From assembly GCA_014529385.2 (NCBI GenBank), contig CM043967.1, forward strand, positions 85,256,778-85,318,777: a stretch of 62,000 nt of DNA, read 5' to 3'. Source of the stretch: Adiantum capillus-veneris. Its lineage: Eukaryota; Streptophyta; Polypodiopsida; Polypodiales; Pteridaceae. The notes below the pieces were generated by a model. The model saw only the letters and a list, made by a program, of their open reading frames with translations. It was not told where the DNA came from and did no database searches. Below, piece by piece: positions 31,474 through 42,352 of the stretch. A program made the translations under genes and the position numbers. Each line of letters starts with the position of its first letter. Positions within the stretch are counted from its first letter, which is position 1.

Positions 31474-32198
31474 TGTCACAAACTGCTGACGTGTCAAGTC
31501 ACAGAAGAACGGAGCCAACCTTCAGATCTTGGCCGAGGGGCCTAAACCCTAAGTGAAGAAGCAGAAGCAGCATAAGAAGTTTTAGCAACTTGCAAAGTCT
31601 TGCCGAGAGGCCTATTTTTGAAGAGAAGTTCTCGCCAACTTATGGGACCCCGTCTGATGGGGCCCAAGTGACCCAAAGGCATAAAAAAAAAGCAAGTCCA
31701 CATACACAAGCGGGGAGAGCTGATGATGTGGCACTATTGTACGGATTTCCCAATTCTGTGCTGGACTGCTGACATGGCAAACAATATGGAATTCTGCAAT
31801 TCGTGCTGATTGTGCTGACGTCGCAGCCTGTACGGATTTCTGTAAAACGTGCTGGCAGCTTTTTGGGTGTAGCGCTTTTGGACCAGATGCTTTTGAGTTT
31901 ATTGCTTTTCATGTAACTGCTTTTGAGTCCAAGGGCCTTTAAATATGTGCCAAGGGCCAGTCTCTGGCACTCTTCTGGGTGAAGGTGCAAAGCGCAAGTA
32001 CCGGCATTGTACTGAGTTCAAGTAATATCAAGAAATATTAAAAGGGGCGCTAAGGTTTGGGGCCAATACTCTCTCGGGTGGAATTCCTCCACTCCATGTT
32101 GCGTGTGCTCTCTTTCTTTTCGTTCAGTTGTCATTGTAGTGCTAAAAGTTTGTTCAGTCTGTTCTTTTCTGTTGGCACGTGGTACACGTCTCGTGACA
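31474..32198 (+). repeat. G2-mid 5' LTR (725 bp)
   Basis: Starts TGTCACAAACTGCTGACGTG and ends ...CTCGTGACA. A TTTAAATA TATA-like word occurs near 31930 and the shared module at 32031-32070. One base later TGGTATTAGAGC (32200-32211) is a primer site. Confidence 0.88.
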
Positions 32199-32808
32199 GT
32201 GGTATTAGAGCTTCAGGTGTGTGCTTTTTTGAAAGCATATCGGTCCCACCAAAGAGCAGACAAAGGAAACTTTGCTCTGGCACTTCCAAAGTCTATTCGA
32301 ATTTTATTCGAAGAATCTTTGTGCCCTGACCCAGGACTTATTAGCCACTCCCACCCTTATTTCATTACGCATCGACGCGCTCCCGTCTTCACCAATCTGT
32401 CTTACAGGGCATAAGCTATAAAGAACCCAAGACATGGCGTTCATGGATTCAGCAGAATGCTTGCAGTTTCTCCTCGACGAGCATCGCAACATTCTTTCAC
32501 GGCATCCTCAACAGAATCTTTCGATGATGCAAAGTTTTCAACAATTTTTGAATTACATGCTACCCCTTCAGATGCCCTAGGTGGTACCTCCTCCTCCGGC
32601 ACCAGAAAGTACGAGAGCTTCCAACCGCCAATCTTCCTAGCCGTCTGTTCCGATCGGGGGAGTTTAGACTATTTTGAACTTATGAACGTATATAGTCTTC
32701 AGGAATATGGTGCAACCATTTGATTCTGATCCTGTGCAATCACCTTTGCCATTGCCGTTGCCCCCACCTCCCCCACCACCACCGCCACCAGGTTACAATG
32801 GTTGGAGC
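32199..32808 (+). pseudogene. G2-mid primer site, leader and proline-rich gag N-terminus
   Basis: The leader contains the 'ggacttattagccac' word shared with 36536 and (inverted) 41540. The gag start region reads SFTASSTESFDDAKFSTIFE and SSSGTRKYESFQPP, then a polyproline stretch (PLPPPPPPPPPPPG, 32745-32790) and YNGWS. It is split there by an S-family insertion and resumes at 35286. Frameshifts are present. Confidence 0.75.
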
Positions 32809-35285
32809 TATCACGTGCACACTCCACTTGGGCCAGGTGGACATGCTTCTGCCATGGTCTAGCATCAGTCATAGCTTAGCTTAGGACTGAGCCTGGCACT
32901 TGGTGAGCCTCTAGCAGTCGTGCATACCCACGCCGGTCATAGTTGCATACCCTCTCTTGCATAGTATAGTCATTCAACATGAGCATTTTCCAAAGCATAG
33001 AACCCTTTTTGCCAAAGTACACATTTTTCTTTTAATTTTTAATAAGTGACTTTTGTTGGAAAAAGTAGGTAGGGCAAATTGCTAAGAAACTATAAAAGAA
33101 ACCCACCCATTGGGCACTTAGTATCGGCAACAGAAGGTGGTGCACCAAGTGTTGCACCCGGCAGGTGATCTCTCTCTCATCAGTACCCCAGTAGCACTAG
33201 CGTTTTTGGAGCAGATTTCAGCCATTAGCGTTTTTGCAACAATACCATCCCTTTAGCCTCGTCGAATCCACGACTCCATTGGAAAGCCATCCATCGCGAC
33301 AGATTTCAGTTTTCAGCCTTTGCGTTTTTTAGCCTTGACGCTGTCATTGTCGACACCATCATCGTCGTTGACATTGTCATCGTTATCGCAGGTTTCGGAC
33401 TTGACGACGATGGGGGACCCATCATCGTCATCGTCATCGTCATAGTCCCATTGTCGTCATTGTCATCGCCACGACACAGCACCGCATTTTTAGCCCTACA
33501 TCAGCGCCAGTTCTCAATCTTACAGATCAGCCAACGTTTTTAGTTTTCAGCCCTTAGGACAACAGTTGTCGTTGTCGGCACAGTATCCGATCGCAGCAGA
33601 TTCCCAACGATCTCAGTTTTCAGCCCTAGCATTTTCAGATTTCAGCCCTGCACCCTTACCTTTCAGCTTCACCCGCAATGTTTTCACGACAGGACTATTC
33701 GAGTGGTAGTGCTTGCCTGCAGGCAAAGTCACCACGAAGGTTGGTATTCCGCAACAGTAGTAAGGCTACCTAGCAACTCGTATGGTCAATGTTTACATTG
33801 CAGCAATACCTACATTTGTAGTATCCACCCTTTTGGAGGAATTTTCATCGGTTTATGCATCCACTGCATCAAAAGCAGTCAGCATCAGCAGTATAGATCG
33901 AAGTCCAGCTGCTGTGCCTCACTTTTAGCAGGGGGGATGCCACGTGCGCACTTCACTTGCACCAGGTGGACATGCTTTTGCCATGGTCTAGGATTGAGCA
34001 TGGCACTTGGCGAGCCTCTAGCATGACGTGCATGCCTAGCCAGGTCATAGTTGCATACCGTCTCTTGCACAGTACAGGCATTTCAGCATGAAAATTTTCC
34101 AAAGCATACAACCCTTTTTGCCAAAGTACACATTTTTCACTTATTTATTAATAAATGACTTTTGTTGGAAAAGCAGGCAGGGCAAATTGTTGAGAAACTA
34201 TAAAAGAAATCCATTGGGCACTCAGTATATATAGCAAAAGGTGGTGCGCCAAGTGTTGTACCCGGCAGGTGATCTCTCTCTCATCGGTACCCCAATATCA
34301 CTAGTGTTTTTGGAGCAGATTTCAGCCATCAGCATTTTTGCAACAGTACCATCCCTTTAGCCTCGTCGCATCCCCGATTCCATTCCCGGCAAGCAGATCC
34401 TCACCGAAAAGCCATCCATCGCGACATATCAGTTTTCAGCCTTAGCGTTTTTCAGCCTTGATGCGGTCGTCATCAACACCATCGTCGTCATCGACATCAT
34501 CATCGTCATCGCAGGTGCCGGACTTGACGACGACCCATCATCGTCATCGTCATTGCTACGCAACAGTACCGCATTTTCAGCCCTTACATTAGCGCCGGTT
34601 CTCAGCATTACAGATCAGCCAGCGTTTTCAGTTTTCAGCGCTTAGAACAACAGTCGTCGCTGACATCGTCGTCATCGTTGGCACAATACCTGATCGCAGA
34701 AGATTCCTAGCGATCTCAGTTTTCAGCCCTAGCGTTTTCAGATTTCAGCCCTGGCCTCGCGGCGTCGTCGTCGTCTTCACGGCGACCCGTGACAGTCGCC
34801 ACTGTCGTCGTTGTCATCATCGTCTTCGACATAGACCAATAGTACCCGTCGTCGACATCATCGTCTTTGACATAGACCAGCACTACCCGTCATCGATATC
34901 GTTGTCGACATAGACCATCAACACCTCGTTGTCGACATCATCGTCTTCGACATAGAACCAGAGTACCTCAGTACCCGTTCCGTACCTCAGTACCCAGTAC
35001 CCAACATCATATCCATTAGCATCAACATCTTCGCACATAGTCATTGTAGTAGCATTTGTGCAAGAATAAAGAAAGTACTTGCTCTGGGAACAGAGCAAGG
35101 GGGCCCTTGAGGATTGGGACCCGACATCCCTGTGTCGTCTCTTTTCTCTCTCTCTCTCTCTCTTGTCTCTCTCTTTGTTTCAGTTTAGTTTAGTTCTTTC
35201 AAGTGAAGTAAAGTGTCCCTTGTGTTTGTGTGCGCGGAGTACTAGATCTGAGCAAAATCCTTATTCTCTTCCGCTACGCTTGACA
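32809..35285 (+). mobile_element. S-family LTR element remnant (5' LTR part, short internal, 3' LTR)
   Basis: 3' LTR 33938-35285 (1348 bp) starts TGCCACGTG, ends TTGACA, and is preceded by the polypurine tract AGCAGGGGGGA (33927-33937). 32809 to about 33650 is the first ~840 bases of a second LTR (start degraded to TATCACGTG), followed by only ~290 bases of internal sequence. No primer site or coding domain survives. The LTR interior is rich in tcgtcgtcatcg words. TATAAAAG boxes at 33091-33098 and 34199-34206 sit in the same context as the H LTR TATA box. I found no clear target duplication. Confidence 0.78.
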
Positions 35286-35915
35286 TCCATATGGATACCC
35301 ATATTATCTATACCCAGGATACGTGCCTAACCAACCGAAAGATTTGAAGGCTGGCGGCACGATTGTCAAATTTTTCACTTTTTCCGGGGTGAAAGATCGA
35401 AAGAAAGCATTGCAGTTCCTACAGCAATTCCACAACATCTATGCTTTGGGAAACATATTCAAAAGAATGCAAGATTCTCGAGCAGCAAGATTTCTTAAAG
35501 ATAATGCGATGCAGTGGTGGAGTTCAATCGCGACACAACCGCATGCTCCAAGGACCTGGCAAGCTTTCAAGACAGTCTTTGCATGCAGTTATATGACTTC
35601 TCTCTTTGAAGTCCGAATTTTGGCAGAGTGGGGCAACTTGGAAATGCTTGCCACAGAAACTATGGACGACTATAACCAAAGGTTTCTCTATGTGTACCTT
35701 CCAGGGTCCTTTAGGTTGGTTCCCTTGGAGGCGCAATGCGTGTGATACACCATTGGACTACCATCACCATTGCAAGAATATCGTCTATCCAAGCAAGCCT
35801 CAACCATGCAAGAACTTATGGACCATGCCGCGGTCGGCTACAAATTGATGAAGGGAAAGTTGGAGTTTACCATAGAACCAACTCCGGCCACCAACCAAAA
35901 CTCTAGGCAAGAATG
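35286..35915 (+). pseudogene. G2-mid gag core
   Basis: Open frame from 35323, preceded by YPYYLYPGYVPNQPKD-type sequence. It contains KFFTFSGVKDRKKALQFLQQ, ARFLKDNAMQWWSSIATQPH and NLEMLATETMDDYNQRF, then after a stop the YTIGLPS..LSKQASTMQELMDHA motif. This is the Ty3-type gag core (capsid). One stop and one frame change make it a pseudogene, but it is the best-preserved G2 gag here. Confidence 0.85.
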
Positions 35916-36620
35916 AACAAATTTTCGAGTCTCTCGTGATAGTGGACCATGGACGACTATAACCAAAGGTTTCTCGATGTGTACCTTCCGATGTCCTTCT
36001 TTATGCTTGTTCCCTTGGAGGCTCTGTCACAAACTGGTGATGTGGCAGAGCCACCCGGACGCACACACCCTAATAAGTTGTCCCAACTCATGGCCAAGGG
36101 ACGAGGGCCCAGGGGGCCTCGGAGACAATTATTTTCAATAGAAAAGCGCTGGCGAGTTGGCTGTACAGATCGCCGCAAGTTACACTGCTTGACATGGTAG
36201 GCCGTACGGACGCTCCGCGATTTACAGACAGGAGTACGGACGCTCCGCGTTTTACGTTGCCAGCTTTTGGAGATTATGGCTTTTGAGTTTGAAGCTTTTG
36301 GGGCTCTGCTTTTAGCATCCCTTGTAAATTGTTTATAAGTGGCCTTAGGGGCTCACTTCTCAGAGTATCTGGTGTCACAAACTGGTGACACGGCAGGTCC
36401 CCGGACAAACACACACACACACACACATGCTGACGTGGCAGTCCAGTATGGATAGGTGTTGACGTGGCCGAAAACAGTACGAACAACAGTACGGATCTCC
36501 ACATATCGCGCTGACATGCTGACGTGGCTGTTGGACTTATTAGCCACCCCCACCCTTCATACATCGCGCATCGGGCGCGCTCCCGCCTTCATTGCTTTGT
36601 CTTACAGGGTATAAAGCCAT
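35916..36620 (+). repeat. Scrambled G2 debris: repeated gag piece and two partial LTRs
   Basis: 35949-36024 repeats the gag segment DDYNQRFLDVYLP already present near 35665. A partial LTR starts TGTCACAAACTGGTGATG at 36025, then a second LTR start TGTCACAAACTGGTGACA at 36373, broken near 36535 and joined to the G2 leader word (36536-36620). An array of at least three recombination joints. Confidence 0.7.
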
Positions 36621-37065
36621 TCAGAATCCCACATTACACATTGGTTCTCGTGGAGAATCTGACAGAGATAACATCTCCCAGTTGAAAGCAAGCGCGGGAA
36701 CTGAAGAGAAAGAATGAAGATTTGGGCAATTTTTAAAAAAAAGTTTGCTAGAGTAGAATACAAGCGTCCACTATAGGTTGACATGGGTATGAAAAGATTG
36801 ATGAAGTACTCCGGAGACCCGAGATTTGCGAAAACACCTCAAGGATTACCCGATTGATGAGATTCACTCGAGATGGCGTGAGGCCATTGATTCCCCTCTG
36901 AGGACAAGACGAAAGCTGAAAGAACAGAAAAGTGCAAAAAAGCGGAAGCTTTACTCGCAGATAACTGGAAATAGGAACAAGGAACTCGCTTTGGGAAGCA
37001 TGGAGCTGGACATCCACTCTTTTGCAACGAGGTGAGCCATCTCCTTGCTTGTTTTGCAGGCGAAA
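36621..37065 (+). other. Unassigned segment with a basic open frame
   Basis: 36826-37035 has an open frame, RKHLKDYPIDEIHSRWREAI, then RRKLKEQKSAKKRKLYSQ, strongly basic. It matches none of the families recognised here. It lies between retroelement leader sequence and G1-type 3' tail, so it may be a captured host fragment or a poorly conserved retroelement part. Confidence 0.35.
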
Positions 37066-38201
37066 TCAAGGATCAGATGGTGAGATCGAGAGCGAGACAA
37101 CTCAGGAATAAATCGGATATCCTTTTGATTCGAGATAAGAATGATGAATTTGAATGAATGAATGATGACGCATGTTGAATGATTCTAGTACGTCAATATT
37201 CCCACATGAATGAGATGACTAGATGCTGTGGTGAGCGCATCAAGAGTTCCTGCGGGATGAGATGGCTACACAGAGATCTAGGTGCATCAAGACTTCTGGA
37301 CGGATGAGACGACTAGATGATTGAAATATTGTGTTTAGTATGAACTAAGTGTGTGAATGAAGAATTTTGAAATAGGAATTTTCGAACATGAGTTTGATTT
37401 AAGTATGAGATTAATGTTCTCTGGAAGAACTTGCTAGATGTGTGCAGATAACAGGTGAAATCGATGATAACGGATGACGAATTCGGAGCAATGACAGCTC
37501 CAGAATGAACCTCACAATGATAAGTATCATGAATTTTTGAAGGAAACTAAGGAACCTGCTGTTTGTGAACTAATAACAGGAATAAGAATGAGGATGATGA
37601 TTTTGGAGCAGTGACAGTTCCCGAATCAACTTGATAACGAATCATGAATCACGACTGATTCAATGGAATGAATGACTGGACCACTGTGTTTGGTATGAAC
37701 TTGTTGATGGATTGAGATCCTCGGAAAAGATTTCTCGCACGCGACAGTGCTTGAGGCGATAGATTCTCGCACATGATAGTGCTTGAGGCGACAGATTCTC
37801 GCACACGACGGTACTCGAGGTGAAAGATTTCTCGCACACGACAGTGCTTGAGGCGAATGACTACTTGCACATGACAGTGCTCGAGGCGAAAAAAAATCTC
37901 TATAGACATGATCGCAATATGGGATTAGTTAACCCGACATCAGTGAGGTCCGGAATGGATCTAGATGTGGTTACTAAATACGTCGCTGGCAGTCATTGTC
38001 TGAGATTTGGAATGATTTTTGAATGTGATTTGTCATGTGATGTCATGTGCAGGAATGTGATTGTTGTCTTTGTACATGTGCTAGATGTCTCGTGTCTAGT
38101 GCGTCGGTACTAACAGTCAGTGTCTACTAAGACAGTTTATGGCCTCCGTCTGTTTTGCAGGTGTAATCGAGGGCGATTACAGTTCTTTCAAGAGGGAGGT
38201 A
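37066..38201 (+). repeat. G1-type 3' noncoding tail with 33-bp minisatellite and polypurine tract
   Basis: 37730-37890 carries about five tandem units of 32-34 bases built on tctcgcacacgacagtgctt and gaggcga. Downstream (38080-38188) is the conserved terminal segment of G1 (also at 26586-26800 and 55632-55800 in reverse), then CAAGAGGGAGGTA (38189-38201), the polypurine tract against the LTR. No coding sequence seen. Confidence 0.75.
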
Positions 38202-38234
38202 TGTCACAAACTGGTGATGTGGTAGGTCCCTGGA

Positions 38235-38294
<60 letters not shown>

Positions 38295-38985
38295 TGCTGA
38301 CGTGGCAGTCGAGTACAGACAAGTGCTGACATGGCAGAAACAATACGGACAGTAGTACGGATCTCCGCATATCGCGCTGACATGCTGACGTGGATGTTGT
38401 ACGGATTTCCGCAAATTGCGTTGATGCTTTTTGTTGGGCAGATTTTTGGGAGCAGTTGCTTTTGGACAAATTGCTTTTAGGGATTATTTGCTTTTGAGTT
38501 TAATAATTGCTTTTGGGGGCTCTGCTTTTGGCATCCCTTGTAAGAATAAAAGAGCCCGCAGGGCCTCACTCTTCAGGGCATCTAGACGTAGAGTTTGAGA
38601 GCAGAGGTTTTTGTGGGAGTTGTACTTTGCTCAAAGATTAATATAAAAGAAATACCGAAAGGGGTGCCAGTCTTTGGGGCCAATTTCTCTTGGCATGGAA
38701 CTACGCCGGGCCGTGTCGACCAAATTGAACCAGACTTTGGGTGTCCAAGTCTGTTACATATGGACGCAAAGTCTGAGAGCGAGCACCCGTGGGCTTAATT
38801 GTACTTTGCTCACAGATTAATATTAAAATAAATACCGAAAGGGACGTCAAGTCTCTGGGGCCAATATCTCTTGGCACGGAACTACGCCGGACCGTCGACT
38901 CTCTTGTGAACTGTGACTTATTTTTGAAGTGAATCTCTACCGTGTTGCGGTAGAATCTTGACTTGGGGTGTCCAAGTTTGTTACA
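38202..38985 (+). repeat. G1 LTR with internal tandem duplication, flanked by PPT and PBS
   Basis: Starts TGTCACAAACTGGTGATG after a polypurine tract and ends ...TTTGTTACA before TGGTATCAGAGC (38987-38998). It contains (AC)n at 38237-38291. Its last third is duplicated: the block with the GGCGCC-type module and the word ggtgtccaagt..gttaca occurs twice (about 38628-38759 and 38800-38985). Confidence 0.85.
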
Positions 38986-39957
38986 GTGGTATCAGAGCAC
39001 GATCGATTTCTCTTCTATCAAGAAATCCGATCCCTTATTTCTCGACACTTATGGATTTCAAAAAGAATCAATCGACTTCTTTTGCATCCGCTAATGCGAG
39101 AGGAAATCTAACAGAGGAAGAGTACGGGCCACCTCGGCCTACTCAATATGAACTTCAAGAGATGCAGCGTCGATAGCAGGTTGACGAGTGCACAAAGCAG
39201 ATGACAAATTTGCGAAAGACCCTTAGTTTGCAATTTTTTTGTCTTAGCAATCCATCGTTGAAGTGCACACTTAGTGACAGAAGGCCACCGAACCACCTAT
39301 CAAACCGGCAACCAAGAAACCACCTTCTCTGAGGATGTTTACTTAGAACAAGAACTTTAAGAGGTGGTTCAGACTCAGATCAGTCAGCTCTTGGACGCGA
39401 AAAATCAATCCAAAAAGCAATTGAAAAAGCGCAAGAAGGGGACTGACTACCCTAGTTATTTGGGCAGTCCATCTTCCTTTGCATGTGCAAGAAAGCAAAA
39501 GAAGCGTGTACGCTTTGAAGGACTATCCAGTTCTTCTTCCTCCTCTCCTTCTGACAGTTCTTCTAGCTCTTGTGACTTGAGCGAGGAGGACAGAAACATG
39601 TAGTTCATATATTGTTTGCAAGAGTGTCTGACTGGCAACCTTCTTAATTGTCTCTTCCGATTGGAGGAGTTTTTAGAAACATGGTTCAACCCATTGACCT
39701 TCTTGATCTAGTGCAATCGTTTTACCCACCCTGATCTAGTGCAACCGCCTTTGCCACCGCCGTTGTCACCACCTCCCCCGCCACCACTGCCACCCGGGTG
39801 CAATGGTCGGAGCATGTATGGATATCCTTACTATCTATATTTGGGCTTTGTGCCTAACCAACCAAATGATTTCAAGGATAGCAGCATGACAATCACCTCA
39901 TTTGGAGTGAAAGATCATAAGAGAGCCTTGCAGTTCCTCCAACTATTCGACAACAAT
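38986..39957 (+). pseudogene. G1 gag joined to G2 gag (chimeric, broken)
   Basis: From 39051, MDFKKNQSTSFASANARG and EEYGPPRPTQYELQEMQRR match the G1 gag N-terminus. 39364-39603 is the Lys/Ser-rich G1 stretch (ISQLLDAKNQSKKQLKKRKK). From about 39640 the sequence becomes G2 gag with polyproline (39755-39795), FVPNQPNDF and KRALQFLQLFDNN, ending at 39957. Several stops. The join lies near a shared 'GVFRNMVQP'-like motif, which could have been the recombination point. Confidence 0.72.
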
Positions 39958-40074
39958 TCGGCATGCTCAAGAGAACGTCGCAATTGCCCAACTCATAATG
40001 TGGAAATTGGCTTTTCCATGATAATCTTGGATAGTCATTGGAAGAGCACTAATGAGCGGTACCACTTTTTGAGT

Positions 40075-41321
40075 TTACCCCGTGGCTAGCTGGGCTTCTA
40101 CTTCTCCACCCTCTGCATCATAATCAAAGTGCGTCTGCTTCAAGAATTCTGGATGGATGAAGCTCTCTGTAGCTCTGGGGTCAAAGAAAATAAGGGCTTT
40201 CAAGCTATTGACTTTACCATATGCTCGACACCATTCATTTGTACTTTCAAGGCCTATGCCATAAATATCAGGGACTAGTCCAATAGCAGGTCTAGCTCTC
40301 TTTGCTGGAGGTGGCCCTGAGGATCCTTCCGTCGTGGGAGTAGAAGGTTGCTCTAAGGACGTCGAGGCTCGCTCAGGACATGTAGTAAATGTATGCCCTG
40401 TTTGAAAACATCCAAAGCATCGGCCTTCTTGTGAAAGGGTTTCTCGTTGACGCTGTGTTAGACGAGGCCTTTGAGGTTGGGTGTCATCAGACTCATGAGA
40501 ATTTGTTCGTTGTTGTCGAGAGTTGTGGTTAGTGGCTGGAGGTTCTTCTGTGGTAAAGTCGAGCTTTCCCTTTATCATTTTGTAGCCGATCTCGGCATGG
40601 TCCATAAGCTCTTGCATGGTGGAGACTTGCTTGGAGAGATAATATTCCTGCAATTGTGATGGTAGTCCAATGGTGTATCGCTGGCATTGGGCCTCCAAGG
40701 GAACGAACCTAAAGAAGGATACCGGAAGGTATACGTCGAGAAACCTTTGGTTATAGTCGTCCATGGTCACTGTGGCAAGCATTTTGAAATTCCCCCATTC
40801 TGGCAAGATCTGGACTTCAAACATAGAAGTCATATAACTGTGTGCAAATACTGTTGCGTTGCGATTGAACTCCACCACTGCAAAGCATTATCTTTATCCG
40901 GTTGCTCGAGAAATCTTGGATCTTATGTATAGTTCCCCAAAGCATAGATGTTGTCGAATTGTTGTAGGAACTGCAATGCTTTCTTCCGATCTTTCACCCT
41001 GGAAAAAGTGAAAAATTTGGCTGTCGTGCGGCCATCCTTGAAATCTTTGGGTTGGTTAGGCACGTATCCCGGGTACGGATAATAAGGGTCTCCATATGGG
41101 CTCCAACCATTGTAGCCTGGTGGCGGTGGTGGGGGTGGGGACAATAAGCGGTGGAAAAGGCGGTTGCACTGATCAGAGTCAGATGGCTCCACCATATTTG
41201 TGAAGACTCGCCCGATTGGGACAGACGGTTGGGAAGGTTGGTGGTTGGAAGCTCTCGTACTTTTTGGTGCCGGAGGAGGAGGTACGAACTGGGGCATCAG
41301 AGGGGGTAACATGCAATTCAA
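40075..41321 (-). pseudogene. Minus-strand G2 gag and protease
   Basis: 41321-40923 encodes the gag N-terminus with PPPPPPPGYNGWSPYGDPY and VPNQPKDFKDG. 40878-40075 encodes the gag core end (MDDYNQRFLDVYLPVSFF, CQRYTIGLPSQLQEY), a CCHC-like knuckle CFGCFQTGHTFTTC and the protease start ALIFFDPRATESFIHPEF. The active-site loop is DPRA, where the plus copy at 42830 has DPGA; Gly to Arg in the catalytic loop should abolish activity. Frames change once between the two parts. Confidence 0.85.
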
Positions 41322-41662
41322 AAATTGTTGAAAACTTTACAGCATCGGAAGATTCTGCTGAGGATGCCGCGAAAGAATGTCGCAAAGCTCGTCGAGAAGA
41401 AACTGCAAATATTTTGCTGAATCCATGAACGCCATGTCTTGGGTTCTTTATGGCTTATGCCTTGTAAGGCAGAGCGGTGAAACGGGAGCGCCCCCTATGC
41501 ACGATGAAGTAAGGGTGGGAGTACGTAGTAAGCCAGGGGTCAGGGCACGAAGATTCTTCAAATAAAATTTCAGTAGCCTTTGGAAGGGCTGGTTTGCTCT
41601 GTCTCCTCTTTTGTAGGACCGGTATGCTTTCAAAAAGCAAACGCATGATGCTTTGATACCAT

Positions 41663-42352
41663 TGTCACGAGACGGGCACCATGTGCCAATAGAAAAGAAC
41701 AGACTGAACAAACTTTTAGCACTTCAATAACAATTGAACTGAAAAAGAGAGATGACATTGGGAGTGGCGAAGCTCCACCCCAGAGTATATTGGCACCAAA
41801 CCTTGGCGCCCCTTGAGGTATTTCTTTATATTACTTGAACTCAGTACAACGCTGGTACTCGGAGCTTTGCACCTTCTTATCAAAGCGTGCCAGAGAATGA
41901 GCCTCTGCACATATTTAAAGGCCCTTGGTCTCAAAAGCAGTTACATGAAAAGTAGTAAACTCAAAAGCATATGGTCCAAAAGTGCCACACCCAAAAAGCA
42001 GCTAGCACGTTTTGCGAAAATCTGTACAGCTCTGCCACGTCAGCACTCAACATAAATCGTGGGAATCCGTACAGACTGCCACGTTATCATTGCAAAATCC
42101 GGAAATAGAGTTTGAGTGTGTGTGTGTGTTACTGCTTTATTTAATCCCTTTAGTTCACTTGGGCCCCATTGGCCAGGGTCCCATAAGTTGGCAAGAACTC
42201 CTCTTTAAAAATAGGCCACTCGACAAGACTTTGCAAGTTGGTAAAACTTTTTCTGCTGCTTCTGCTTCTTCACCTAGGGTTTAGGCCCCTCGGCTGGGAT
42301 CTACAGGTTGGCTCCGTTCTTTAGTGGCTTGACCTGCCAGCAATTTGTGACA
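41663..42352 (-). repeat. G2 minus-strand 5' LTR (690 bp)
   Basis: Minus strand starts TGTCACAAATTGCTGGCAGG and ends ...CTCGTGACA at 41663. It aligns with 31474-32198 and includes the shared module (41791-41830). Confidence 0.87.

Larger units (their letters stand above)
39958..42352 (-). mobile_element. Minus-strand G2 element, 3'-truncated
   Basis: 5' LTR 42352 to 41663, primer site TGGTATCAAAGC (41650-41661 on minus), gag and protease to about 39958, then cut: no RT, integrase or 3' LTR. Plus-strand G2 gag/protease sequence lies on both sides, so it is an opposite-strand insertion or inversion within another G2 copy. The word caatt occurs at both edges (39955-39959 and about 42350-42354) and may be a target duplication. 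Confidence 0.75.

Noticed and set aside
33355-33475. Asp/Val-rich coding from the tcatcgtcgtc repeats
   Set aside because: Simple trinucleotide repeats within an S LTR, with stops and no conserved frame.
35079-35330. Signal-peptide-like Leu/Ser-rich frame
   Set aside because: Generated by a CT microsatellite at the end of the S LTR.
37730-37890. CRISPR-like regularly spaced repeats
   Set aside because: Units are contiguous with no unique spacers, and the context is a plant retroelement tail.
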